Assembly (NCBI RefSeq): GCF_000220395.1
Contig: NW_004085897.1
Coordinates: 1-64,000, forward strand
Source of the DNA: Ichthyophthirius multifiliis
Lineage: Eukaryota; Ciliophora; Oligohymenophorea; Hymenostomatida
Length of the DNA stretch: 64,000 nucleotides
Direction of reading: 5' to 3'
Below, piece by piece: positions 37,735 to 49,460 of the stretch. The notes under the pieces were generated by a model, which worked only from the letters and a program-made list of their open reading frames with translations, was not told the DNA's origin and did no database searches. The translations under genes and the position numbers were made by a program. Position 1 is the stretch's first letter. Each line of letters begins with the position of its first letter.

Positions 37735-39237
37735 ATGGGCTTTTCAAAAAGTAATCGTATTCCAGGTGGGGGTTACGAGGAGGCTGTTATTATTGAGCAA
37801 GAAAAATCAAATTGCCGTAAATAACTAAAGGATATAAAAGACGAAAACATAAAGCGATAAAGTTTTCATAAATCGATTCATTAATAAAGATAATCATTAC
37901 TTGAAACTCGTAAAACGACAAGTTTTTAAACCGTATTAGGAATAGTAAATACTATGGTAGGTAGTGTAGCCCTTGTTTTACCTCCAAATATGACTAATGG
38001 AGGTATAATAATGAGTTTTATTGTAATGACAATTATAGGTTATGTTTCTTATAAAACATGCACTTTTATAGTTATATATAAAAATCCATATGAGAATGAC
38101 TTTTCGGAAGTATTAGAACGTATATTAGGTAAAAAATGGTCCAAATTATTTTCTATTTCAAGTTGTTTATTATTATTTTTGACAGGAATAATTTATTTTT
38201 TATTAATGAATAGTGTACTTTATCCTATTTTAAAATATATAATGATAAAATGCAATAATAATAATTTTGCGAATGTAAACGAAATTTCATTTTCAAAAAT
38301 TTCTATTTAATATCAAAGTATGATTTTAATAATCCCTTGTTTTATTGTTTTCTCTCAAAAAAATTTAACTATAATTATGAAGCTTTCCAAAATTGGGGCA
38401 TTTGCAATTTTTAGTTATGGAATTTTTATTTTTTATATTTTTATTGATAATATTGTATCAGGAAAATTATAAGAAAACTTTCACAAATTGCCTCTTTTTA
38501 CATCCGATATTGCAGGGGTAACCGGCTCTTTTGCTTTAGCGTATTTCTTACACAATATCATATGTTAAATAATGACTAATAATCTCAATTAAGAGAAAAA
38601 TATGAGAGATTTAAAAGCTGGTTATAGCCTAGTTTATATAATATATACTTTTATAGGTGTTTTTGGATGTATTGGGGTATTTGGAAGAGGCGAAGAACTA
38701 GGAACTAAAGTCACAATTTCCTCTTATTTTAAAGATGATGATATTAGACCTAGATTTGTTGAATTATTATTTTTAGTTTAACTTTTTACCGCAACTCCAA
38801 TCCTTAATTTTGTTTCTAGAGCTTAATTTTTTAATATTTTTTAGAATGAATATGAAGATATTTCTACTAGAAATTTTTATATTTTTAATGTTGTTTTTTC
38901 ACTTTCTTGTGTAGGATTTTAAATTTTAAATATTAATCCTTCTATTGTTATTGGATTAAATGGAGCAGTTTGTGGCTTCTTAATTGTCTATATAATTCCT
39001 TTGGCAATTAGAATTAAAAAATCTAAAAAAAAAAATAGTAATACAGAAACATATAATGAAGATTCTTTATTAATAGAAACCGAAGTTAAATAATAATAAT
39101 AATAATAAAATTCTAATTAATTATTGAGTAATAAAATTAATTTTATTGAAAAGTTCTTGTGGATTGGAGCTATTTGTATTGGATTGAGTATCCTTATATT
39201 TTAATTTATAAATATTGCTAAAAAAATAAAAGGATGA
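37735..39237 (+). CDS. Amino-acid transporter, AAAP family, SLC38A9-like
   Basis: An intronless frame of 500 residues. A polar N-tail (MGFSKSNRIPGGGYEEAVII) is followed by TTSFQTVLGIVNTMVGSVAL, the hallmark first helix of the amino acid/auxin permease family with its unwound NTMVGS, then about ten further hydrophobic segments, among them GGIIMSFIVMTIIGYVSY, FSISSCLLLFLTGIIYFLL, SMILIIPCFIVFS and FLWIGAICIGLSILIFQFI near the C-terminus. GVTGSFALAYFLHNIICQIM matches the fifth-to-sixth helix region of the family. NTM after the polar tail is most like SLC38A9, the lysosomal arginine sensor-transporter, but substrate cannot be read from the sequence. A cytosolic Asn/Gln loop precedes the last helix. 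ATG 37735 is chosen since the ATG at 37712 is out of frame. Confidence 0.85.
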
Positions 39238-39700
39238 AATATAATATAATAGTTTTTTTAATATTTTTAAGATATATATTATGTAACTTTATTTTTATGT
39301 TTTTATTGACTAATTTTTTAATTATTTCTATATAATTTTAGGTATATTTAATATCTTAAAAAATACTTTTAAAGATATTTAATTACGTTAAAATATTATA
39401 AAAATTTTAAATTTAAAATATAAAAATAAATTAAAATTAAAAAAAAAATATATATAAATATATATTTATAATTTTAATTTATATATTATGATATAATTAT
39501 GAAAATTTTGTATATTAATATATATATATATTATATTAAATTTATATTTTATTTAAACTAATTTTTTTATTTTTTTAATATTTATAATCAACGAAAAAGC
39601 TGATATTATATAAAATTAAATGTATTTATAATTAATAAAAAAACAATTGTCAATTAAATAATCAATTAAATATTAAAAATACAATTAAAGACACACAATA
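39238..39700. other. Intergenic A/T-rich region
   Basis: About 460 nt without codon structure or recognisable sites. Confidence 0.5.
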
Positions 39701-40822
39701 ATGTATAAATTTAAAACTTTAAAATGGAATTTAAATAAATAAATAAAAAAATTAATAATATATAAATATAAAAAACTATATAAAGATAATAATTATATTA
39801 GAAAATTATATATTAATAAAAAACTAAAATAAAAACTACTTATGTTTACTTCTTAAGAAATTAATTAAGATAAGCAAAACTATATAGAAACTAGTCCAAA
39901 AATTTATCAAAAACATCAATATAAGTAAGATGAGATAATTGCATTAAACAATTAATACATATTAGTAAATAAATAAAATTTAAAAATAGCTATTAAAGGA
40001 GATATAGAAAATAAATAATAAGATGAAGAAGAAGAATTATATTAGTAAGCATCTTATGAATAATATAATTAAATTTCAGATTATGACATATAATTCGCTC
40101 TAGATAACTATAATTCTGAAGAAGAAAATTTAAGAAAATAATCTAAGACCTTCCAAATTGAATATAAAATAGATTTTAAATTAGATAAAAAAATCATTAA
40201 CGCAATTAATTAGAGAAACGAAAAAAGAAATCAAGAATAAAATTAAGATTAATTCTATTAATATATGTTTTTCCCTAACTAACAAATAATAAATAATAAA
40301 AACATTTACAATCAATAAGAAATGATGCAATAGATAATGATTGATTAATAATTTTAACTTTAAATGATTTATCTTGTATAATAAGAAGGTTATGGATTTC
40401 CGATCAAAAACTAATAGGATTAATAATAATATATGTGCAATTATTAAATTTAAAGATAAGAAGATTTTGGATAATAGTAAAAATAAAATAATATGAATAA
40501 GTAGTTTAAAAAAAAAAAAAAATTTAATAATAAAAGTTAGAAGGATAAAAACTATTTTAACGATTATGAAATTAAACATAATAAAAACTTAAGTAAATAA
40601 AAGGAAAAAGTAAATAATACTAATATAGAGAAATGTAATAATATAAAACAGATCAATCAAGGAAGTAATAATAAAAATAGTAGCACTAAATGTAATACTA
40701 GTAGTAGTAATAGTGGTAGTAATAATAATAGCAAAAATAATAGTAATAAAAAGAATTATTAATATAATAAAAAAAAATATATGAATAATAAAATAATTAT
40801 AATTAATAATTAGGATATATGA
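39701..40822 (+). CDS. Gln/Asn-rich protein, unrecognised
   Basis: An intronless frame of 373 residues from ATG 39701 (MYKFKTLKWNLNKQIKK) to TGA 40820. The middle has an acidic stretch (NKQQDEEEELYQQASYEQYN, SDYDIQFALDNYNSEEENLR) followed by KTFQIEYKIDFKLDKKIINA. The second half is dominated by Gln, Asn, Lys and Ser (for example CNTSSSNSGSNNNSKNNSNK). A second possible start at MFTSQEINQD (39842) would drop a Lys/Tyr-rich leader. No domain is seen; a disordered protein is the simplest reading. Confidence 0.6.
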
Positions 40823-40921
40823 CATGAATAAAGATAGTTTTACTATTTGTTAAAATTATTATTATTTTTAATTATATAATAAAAATAAATTATTTATAAT
40901 GTATTTTTTAATATATAAAAA

Positions 40922-40959
<38 letters not shown>

Positions 40960-41881
40960 TTAATATATTTATATATAATAATTATAAAAAAATTAATCTT
41001 TCTTTTTCTAATAAATAAAATAGTTAAATTTATATTATAATTAGTTTTTTATTTAATTTTATAATATTTTATATTTTAGTAAAATATTTCTTATATTATT
41101 TATTATTTATAAAAAAAAAATATTTTTATAAATTAAAATTATTAATATTTTTAATTTATAAATTTGAATTAATTTAAATTTATATTCTTTTATAAAATAT
41201 TATTTAATTAATTAGAGAATATTATTATTTTTTTTCTTTATAAAATTTACTTTAAAAAATAATAATTTTATAATAATAATATATATTATAAATCTTTAAA
41301 TAATTATACTTTATAAATTTGAAATTTGATAATTTTTTTTTTTTTTTAAATAAATAAATTTTTAGTAAAAAAAATAATAAACATATTAAGTAATAATTAT
41401 ATGTAATGAATTATTTATTTTTTTCAATTTTATCTTAATTAATTTTTAATTATTATTTTCAGCTTAAATTTTTTTAATATTTATAAAGAACATTTTAAGT
41501 ATAAGAATAATACATTTTTTATAAAAATTAATATATTATAAATATACATTATTTTTAATAATATTATCAATTTATTTTAATTAATATTTTTAGTTTTAAA
41601 AAATATAATAAACATAATTATTATAATTTTAATAAAAGACATTATATTGAATTTCTAATATATAAAATATAATTTAAAATATAGAATAATAGATTTTATA
41701 ATTTATATGTATAACAATATATATTTTTTATACGTACAATTGATATATATATTTTAACTTTAATATATTTTATTAATTAAAATAAAATAAAATAGTATTT
41801 ATCATTTTTATATAATTTTATTAATTTTATTAATATATATTACTACATATATTAAAAATAATAAATTATATTTATAAAAAA
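40823..41881. other. Intergenic A/T-rich region
   Basis: About 1.06 kb with a (TA)n run near 40928-40955. I find no gene on either strand. Confidence 0.55.
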
Positions 41882-43908
41882 ATGTTTAAATAATTTGGCT
41901 AATTATGGAAATTATTCATTAGACCTCCTAGATAAAACTATTCCACAATTGACTTAGGTACATATATATTAAAATAACTTTTCATATTTAGAAATTATCA
42001 TAAACTTTAAAAAATTATTATTATTTTTATAAATAAAAAAATAAGGTTCTCCAGAAAATCAATATGGATAATTTAAAATGAAGAGAACAGACTCTTATAT
42101 AATTAATAAAAAAAAATAAAAAATACAATATTCGTTATATGAACCTTTAGGTATATAGAAAAAATATTCCTGTGTAATATATTGTCATTGTAATAGCGGA
42201 TCAAGGTTGGAATCAACTTAAATTGTTCCACATTTAATTAAAAGAGGTTTAGCTTTATTAACTTTTGATTTTACTGGAAGTGGATTATCGGATGGGGAAT
42301 ATGTTACTTTAGGTAAATATGAAAGTGAGGATTTGGAATGTATTATAAATTATGTAAAAACTATTGAGAAAATTAAAAATATTGCTTTATGGGGTAGAAG
42401 GTAATTTATTAATTACAAATAAGAAAATAATAATTAAAAAATATTAATTATAAATCAATAATAATTTTCAATATTTATATTTTGAAAAGCAATTATATTT
42501 TTTATTTATATATAATAATTTTATAATTTTAATTTTTATATTCATATTTATTTTTATCTTTATATATATTTTTATTTATTTTTTTAATTAAAAATATATA
42601 TAATTTAGTATGGGCGCTGTCACTAATTTCTTATACTTAAGTAAACCGAACTCAATGAAAAAAATAAAAGGTGTTATATTTGACAGTGGATTTGCGAATT
42701 TAAATACTCTAGCATTAGATATTGCCAAAGAAAAAACTTCAGTTCCCAATATTTTAATAAACGCTATATTATCATTAATAGGTGACTAAATTATATAAAG
42801 ATGTAATCTTGATATTAAGACATTAGACATTACATAAATTATATACAATATATATATTCCATGTTATTTTATATGTTCTAAAGAGGATACATTTATACAA
42901 TGCAAGCATACAGAAGAACTATATTAAAAATATAATGGACAAAAGTTTATTGAATATATAAAAGGAAACCATAATATTTAAAGGGAAGATAATTTATTAG
43001 ACAAAATAAGTGAATGGCTGAAAAATAAACTTTCAGAAAACGATTAAAAAAATTTTAATGAAAATTAAAACTTAAATCCAATTATTAATTATACTCACAA
43101 AAAGGATAAAATTTAAGAAAAAATAAACATTAGTGTTTAAAAGGAAGCTAATGTTTAATTTAATAATTCTTTTATTTAATAATAACAAGAAATTATATAT
43201 AAAAATATTGCCTAAGAAAATAAAAAAATTAAAATATTAAAAAATGTCAATAAAGACTAAAATGAAAAATAAAAAATTAATATGCTTTTAAATTCATATA
43301 AAATAACATAAAAGTAATAAGTAAATAATTATAAAGATTTAATTAATAATAATATAAATTATCTAAATTTAAATAACAATAATAATAAATCTAAATAAAA
43401 AAACTATTTTTAATTTTCTAATGACTAAACATAATAAGACTTAGATAATTAAAATTAGTAAAATTATTTAAAATTAATATCTAACGATAAAACTTCATAA
43501 AATTATATTTAAAATGATTTGAAATGTTAATAATAATAATATCATTAAAAAAACTAAATATATGCAAAATATTAATAGTTCAAATTATCTAATAAGTTAT
43601 AAACTAGTTGCTATGATTTGAATAGTTAATAAAATAAATATAATTCTTTGAACTAGATAAACTAAGATTATAACATAGGCTAATCTATACAAAATTATGA
43701 TAGTTTAAAAAATTTTAATATGATTAAAACTGAAAGGAATTCATGTTAAAATACTAATTAGATAAATATTAATATGTGGAAAAACGATTATTATAATACT
43801 AGTAATAATATTATTTTATAAAAATAAAAAATATTTTAAAATGAAAATCTTTATTAAATATAAAAATTAGATTCATATAAAGTAAAAATGTAAAATTATT
43901 AATAATGA
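41882..43908 (+). CDS. Alpha/beta hydrolase (S33-like) with long Asn/Gln tail
   Basis: Three exons (41882-41957, 42046-42400, 42609-43908) join in phase to 576 residues. The first 280 residues are an alpha/beta hydrolase: VIYCHCNSGSR (oxyanion region, HCNSGS in place of HGNSG), HLIKRGLALLTFDFTGSG, LSDGEYVTLG, the nucleophile elbow WGRSMGA (GxSxG, its Ser codon split by the 208-nt intron), IKGVIFDSGF, a strand ending PCYFICSKEDTFI (acid) and IKGNHNIQRED (His). Catalytic Ser, Asp and His are therefore all present. The family includes serine aminopeptidase-like and ABHD17-like lipases or thioesterases. The last 290 residues are an Asn/Gln/Lys-rich tail without visible domain. Substrate unknown. 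Confidence 0.85.
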
Positions 43909-44269
43909 AATCATATTAAATATATACTATTTAATTTATATATTTATGTTATAAAAATTATTATGTTTATAAAATTTTATCAATTATATTTTTTTATACA
44001 TATAAATTTTCAATTATTAAATATAATATATAATTACTGTATATTATATTATATTTATATTAAAAAAACTCATTCAGTTTTTAATTATAATATAGTAATA
44101 TATTTCTACAAAAATCTATAATTATTAGTTTTTATAAAATAAAATATAACAAAAATTGTGGTTTATATTTATTTATTAAATTAAAAAAAGAAACATATAT
44201 TAAAATATAAAAGTAAATATAATTATTAAATAAGTCTATAAACAAACTTAAAACATATAAAATATAAAA
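43909..44269. other. Intergenic A/T-rich spacer
   Basis: About 360 nt between two plus-strand genes, with nothing recognisable. Confidence 0.5.
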
Positions 44270-45153
44270 ATGAAAAATAATAAATAAAACCAAACATAAA
44301 GTACAAATATAAACAGTTAAAATACAACATAAATAACGTTTTTAAGTAAAAATTTATAAGAAACATTATCTTCAATAAAAATCAATGAAAAAAAAAATTC
44401 AAATGAAGAATAAATCATGCAAAAATAAATATCATAAGCAGAATTATTAAAACTACAAAAAGTATTTGAATTATTAATAAGAGGAACAATATATAATAAT
44501 AATTCATAAAATAATAACCATAATATATAAAATAATATCAGTTAAATATAAAGTGATAAACTAATGTATAGTTCAAATGAATCAAAAACACCAAAATACA
44601 TATAAAAGAAAGTAGAACAAAACAAAGATTACTTTAATACTAAGGATGTAGCAAATATATTATAAGAATTAAATTATCCTGCTACTAAAGCTGAAGTAGA
44701 ATAAATGATATGGCAAGTAGACGAAAATTTAGATGGAAAAATATGTTCTAAAGAATTTAAATTAATGTATTATAGATGTAGGTATGATGCTACAGGTTTA
44801 GAGTCTAGAAACTTATATAACTTAGTTTAATTTTAATGTATTTAATAAATTCAAGCGATATTGATAATAATTAATAATAGATGACCATAAAAAATGATAA
44901 AAAAGTAAAAAAAACTATATGTATTGAAGACACATTAGAGTTATTATATGTTAAATATGGAAGAGAAAAGCTAGATTCTGAAATAGAATAACTATTTGGA
45001 AAAGAAGAAAAAAATAGTAATGGAGATGAAATTCATATTACATTAAAAGAATTTGTAGAAAAATAAAGAAAAAGAGATTTTGATATTATAAAAGCAATAG
45101 AAACAGAAAGAAAGACTATCAAATTACCATCTAATAAAAATAAAAAATATTGA
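44270..45153 (+). CDS. EF-hand calcium-binding protein (apparent one-base frame gap)
   Basis: ATG 44270 begins a Gln/Ser-rich leader, then DVANILQELNYPATKAEVEQ and a canonical EF-hand loop DENLDGKICSKE (ligands at positions 1, 3, 5 and 12) followed by FKLMYYRCRYDATGLESRNL and YNLVQF. From here the frame must shift back by one to continue LMYLINSSDIDNN and IEDTLELLYVKYGREKLDSE with IEQLFGKEE and NSNGDEIHITLKEFVEKQRK, ending TGA 45151. FLMY is a conserved-looking motif that would need five T where the sequence has four (about 44831-44834). The total of 884 nt is one short of a multiple of three. The family resembles axonemal or cytosolic calmodulin-like proteins; the exact member is not clear. 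Confidence 0.72.
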
Positions 45154-45258
45154 AATAAAATAAAAATGTTTGAATAAAATTAGTATTTATATATAAATTT
45201 TTTATATATTTATTTATTTTTAATAGTATTATTAGATAAATATATATATAATTTAAAA

Positions 45259-45301
<43 letters not shown>

Positions 45302-46014
45302 ATTCACTTAATATTTTATTTCATATTATTTTTTTTTATCGTTTTTCAATTATTTTAATATTTTAATTTTAATAAAATATTAATTATATATACTTAATTT
45401 TTTAATATTTATAAATTTTTTAAAATAAATATTAGTAATTTTCTTTATATTTTATTTATTAGTAATTATAATAAATATTTATATATTATAATAAAATTAT
45501 TTAATTTAATAACAATTTATATATATATATATATAATTTTATATTATAAAGTAAAAGATTCAAGATTTTTTAAAAATTAATATTTTATATTAATTTTTTT
45601 ATAATATATCTTTATAAATAATTAAATTTTATTTAACAAAGTTAATTTAATTTTTTATATAATTAAATAGAATTTTAAAATTAAAATTTTTTTAACAATA
45701 ATTATAAAATAAAATAAAATATTAAAAAGATAATTTTATTGAATTTTAAAATAATTTAATAATTTATCAATTATTATAATAAAATAAATTTAATATTTAA
45801 TTTTTCAATAAATATACTCTATTTATATATTTTTTATTAATTTTTTTTTTTTATATATATTTTTAAAATTATTCAATAATTACTTTTATTGCGTCTATAT
45901 TTAATCCCTTATGTATTATATTATACGATGTAATTTTATATTAATATTTCTTTTTAATATTTTTTTAAAAAAAAATAATAATTTTAATATATTAATTGAA
46001 CTATAAAAAAAAAA
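45154..46014. other. Intergenic A/T-rich region
   Basis: About 860 nt with a (TA)n run at 45262-45298. A small patch around 45890-45935 is less A/T-rich but shows no known RNA feature. Confidence 0.5.
45262..45298. repeat. (TA)n run
   Basis: About eighteen TA units in non-coding DNA downstream of the EF-hand gene. Confidence 0.85.
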
Positions 46015-46893
46015 ATGTAAAGCGATGGTGAAATCGATAGATTTATTGAAACAAACTAAACCGTAAAGGAAGAAAAAATAAGAAAGCGTCGTAAAGTAGA
46101 CTAAAGTGAAAAGAAATTTTAATGTATGGAATGTGGCGCAAAATACCTAAGTAACGAAAGCTTATATACACACAGAAAAAACAAACACTAATAATAAAAT
46201 GCTATATCATTAATTCCTAATAGAGAAGAAGAATCATTAAATTAAGAAAAAGATAATAATGTTTAAAAAATTCTAATAAATGAAGATACATTCAATATAT
46301 ATACAAAATCATATTTTTTAACATTTTTTAAAGAAATGAAAAAACAATGTGACACAAATAAATAATTCCATAATTTTTTTCATTCAGAAAAACAATGCTA
46401 TACAATTTTGAACTAATAATTTTTCAACTAAATAAATGTTTAACCTTAACATTTATTAAATTTGTTAAAAGCTAAACTTCTTTATGAAAATAACGTCGAT
46501 TACTGTTTGGCAAATATAGATTTTAATAAACATACTTTTGCAGAGTAGTTTATTTAAAATTCAATTTAATTATATAATTAATAAAACTTTGAATAATTAG
46601 TTAAAATTCCTTACCATTATAAAGATTTCTATTTGGTTGCTAAAGAAATATTGAAACCTATTTCAAATTTTTTTAATATGGAAATGTGTTATTTAATTAA
46701 TAGGATTATTGAAAAAAGCGAATTTTATCTTTAGAAAAGTTGTTCAATTTTTTATAAGGAGACAAAGTAGGATTTAATATAATTCATTTTAAATCATTAA
46801 TATGCTTTTGTTAATATTTATAAATTGAATTTATCAAATATAGAAGAATTAATTGATAAACTAAGTCTAAGTATTGCATATTTATTTAAATGA
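46015..46893 (+). CDS. Single C2H2 zinc finger protein
   Basis: An intronless frame of 292 residues (ATG 46015, TGA 46891). After a basic stretch (KEEKIRKRRKVDQSEKK) comes one C2H2 finger, CMECGAKYLSNESLYTHRKN with KH next, spacing C-x2-C-x12-H-x4-H. The basic patch could be a nuclear localisation signal, so a nuclear DNA- or RNA-binding role is plausible. The rest (for example FHSEKQCYTILNQQFFNQ, HLLNLLKAKLLYENNVDYC, PYHYKDFYLVAKEILKPISN) looks like a folded alpha-helical domain of its own; I do not recognise it. Confidence 0.8.
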
Positions 46894-47417
46894 AATATGT
46901 TTAATAATAGATCATCAAATATATAATTTTATTTATTAAAAATTAATTAATATATATATTGTAATTTTTTTATTTAAATTAAAATAATATAGAAAATTAA
47001 TTTAATTGAAAAAATATATATATATTTCTAAATAATATATTGAATTTAATAAAAAAAAAATAATAAATATATATTAATATAAAAATATTTTAATAAATAT
47101 ATAGAAAAATAAAATAATATAAAAAATTAAATTTGTATAAAAAATTAATTATATATTTATATATTATAAAATAATATATATTTTATATATTTATATATTT
47201 ATATATTTATATATTATTTTTATGACATTTTTTTTTTTTTATATTTTTATTATCTTAAAAATTTTCTATTTTTTTAAATTCTATTATACAATAAATAAAT
47301 TTTATTTTTTTACATATTTAAATTTTATAAAATAAATTATGTTTTATATAAATATTATCTTCTTATATAATAATTTTTTTTTTATATATATTTTTTAAAA
47401 CAAAAAACTTTATTTTT
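46894..47417. other. Intergenic A/T-rich region
   Basis: About 520 nt of A/T-rich DNA upstream of the WASH1 gene, without recognisable sites. Confidence 0.5.
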
Positions 47418-49103
47418 ATGCAGCATAATAAAATATAGCCAGCTTCATGTGAAATGTATTCGTATGAAAGTTTAGACCGTACACTATCTAATTTATCTAT
47501 GATTGATGATACTTTTTCTAATATTTAAAATAAATTTGACAATTAAATAAACATATATAATGATAAAATTCAATAATATATTTAAAGAATACATACTTGT
47601 TAGTAATAAATACAAGCATTAAATAATGTTTCTAAAGCTATAACATTTATAAGTCCATCATAATTTGTTTAAAAATATAAATTTACTTCCGATAATAAAT
47701 AATCATTATTAAATGACTATAAATAAAAACATAATATAGTGTAATATGATTTATTAAGTGGATATACTTTAAAAAATAATAAAGAAGATTTAGGATAATA
47801 ATTAGAAGTATATTATTTTTAACAAATATATATGAATTTATAAAGCATATATTTATTTAAAATTATTTTAATTTAAGGTTAGATATGACGAAATTCCTTA
47901 AATTTTAAATTTATAATATAATAAATTTAAGACACGTGAAAAATATTTATTTGAAAACTAAAAATTCAAACTTAAAGTAAAATTTTATTAAATATCAAAT
48001 ATAAAAAAAATATATATATAAAGGAAAGAAAAGAAGGTATCGGCTAACCCGAAAAAAACTTAAAATATGTAGAATCTTTTTTACTATTCAATACGAACAT
48101 AAATATTTACAAAGTTTAATATATTAAAAAAAAATTAAAAAAATAAAAATATATTTTATAAATAGTAATAATAATACACATAAATAGATAATTTGATAAT
48201 AAATAATAAAAAATATTATGATAAACCTAAAATAAAGGAAGATTAAATACAACTCTAAGTAGCACCAGGGGCCATAAAATTACAATTGACTGAATATGAT
48301 TAAAATACAGTAAACTATAATCCTAATAAAAAGAAAAGATAAATAGGAGAAGTAGAAATTGCTGAAAATCTAGAAGGTTTTGATAATATAGTAGATTTTG
48401 AAATAGGAAATTTTACAGAAGAATAAGTATAGCTTTCAACAAAAACTAAACCATCTATTCCTGATCCTTATGCGAATAAAGCATGGACTAATTAAAATAT
48501 TTAAGATTACAATAATTAGTAAAATAATAATTATTAGGAAAATTAATAATAAATTTAATAATAGTAATATTAATAATAGTAATAAATTATACAATAATAA
48601 TAATAATAATAAAAATAATAATATTAATAATAATAAAAATAATAATAATAATAATAGTAATAATAGTAATAATATTAATAAAATTGTAACTTATAAAAAT
48701 AAATTTAATAATCTAATAATATTAATTTTAATATGCCACCTACAAATAGTAATAATTAAATATCATAACCTCAAAATAATAGGAATATTTAACCAATGAC
48801 AAATAATGGAATACCAATAGCTCCTACTATGAATATACCATTACCACCTTCTATAAGTATACAACCTCCTTCTAGTGTAGTAAATATGCCACCGCCTCCA
48901 CCAAGTAATATTAAATTACAAAATCCTACTTAAATATCGAGTAACCGTGGTGCATTATTGGATTAAATAAAAAATCCAGGAATAAAACTAAAGAAAACTA
49001 TTACTATTGAAAAAGGAGGTCTAAATGCAACAAAAATGTTATAAAATACATCAGGAAAACAAGTGTAATAAAATCCAGTAAATAAAAAAATACAAATATA
49101 TAA

Positions 49104-49159
<56 letters not shown>

Positions 49160-49283
49160 TTAGGTTGATATACTTAAATAATAAATAGCGATAAGATTTG
49201 CTGGTAAAAATCCTCCTTCAAGTTAGAAATAGAAATAAAAGAAAAATAGTGATTCTGAAAATCAAGATAGTGATGATAATTGA
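47418..49283 (+). CDS. WASHC1: WASH complex subunit 1
   Basis: WASH1 activates the Arp2/3 complex to build actin on endosomes and contractile-vacuole-like compartments. The N-terminal WAHD1-type helical region reads SLDRTLSNLSMIDDTFSNIQ, ..IHTCQQQIQALNNVSKAI and TFISPSQF, as in WASH rather than WASP or SCAR. Next come KNLKYVESFLLFN, APGAIKLQLTEYDQN and NLEGFDNIVDFEIGN, a Gln tract written mostly as TAA (about 48510-48690), a proline-rich part (MPPPPPSNIKL), the WH2 actin-binding helix RGALLDQIKNPGIKLKK, and an acidic tail SDSENQDSDDN to TGA 49281. Introns include 47808-47877, one near 47976-48022, one near 48113-48169 and a (TA)n-rich one ending about 49165. The acidic tail lacks an obvious final Trp, which Arp2/3 activators usually carry. 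Confidence 0.85.
49111..49152. repeat. (TA)n run in last WASH1 intron
   Basis: About twenty TA units in the intron between the WH2 part and the acidic tail exon. Confidence 0.8.
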
Positions 49284-49460
49284 TTTTTTTTTAATTTGTA
49301 TCTTTTTTTATTTTATTTATATATTCAATATATAATAATTAAATTGATTATTATTTAAAAAAATTATATTTAAAATAAAATAAATATATAAAAGATATTT
49401 TAAACATTTATTAATTTTTTTTATATATTATAATAATATTTTAATATATATTAAAAAAAA

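Noticed and set aside
37712-37740. Earlier ATG upstream of the amino-acid transporter
   Set aside because: The ATG at 37712 is out of frame with the transporter; the in-frame start is 37735.
40181-40825. Hydrophobic minus-strand open frames
   Set aside because: They mirror the Gln/Asn-rich gene 39701-40822; the plus strand gives an exact 374-codon frame with start and stop.
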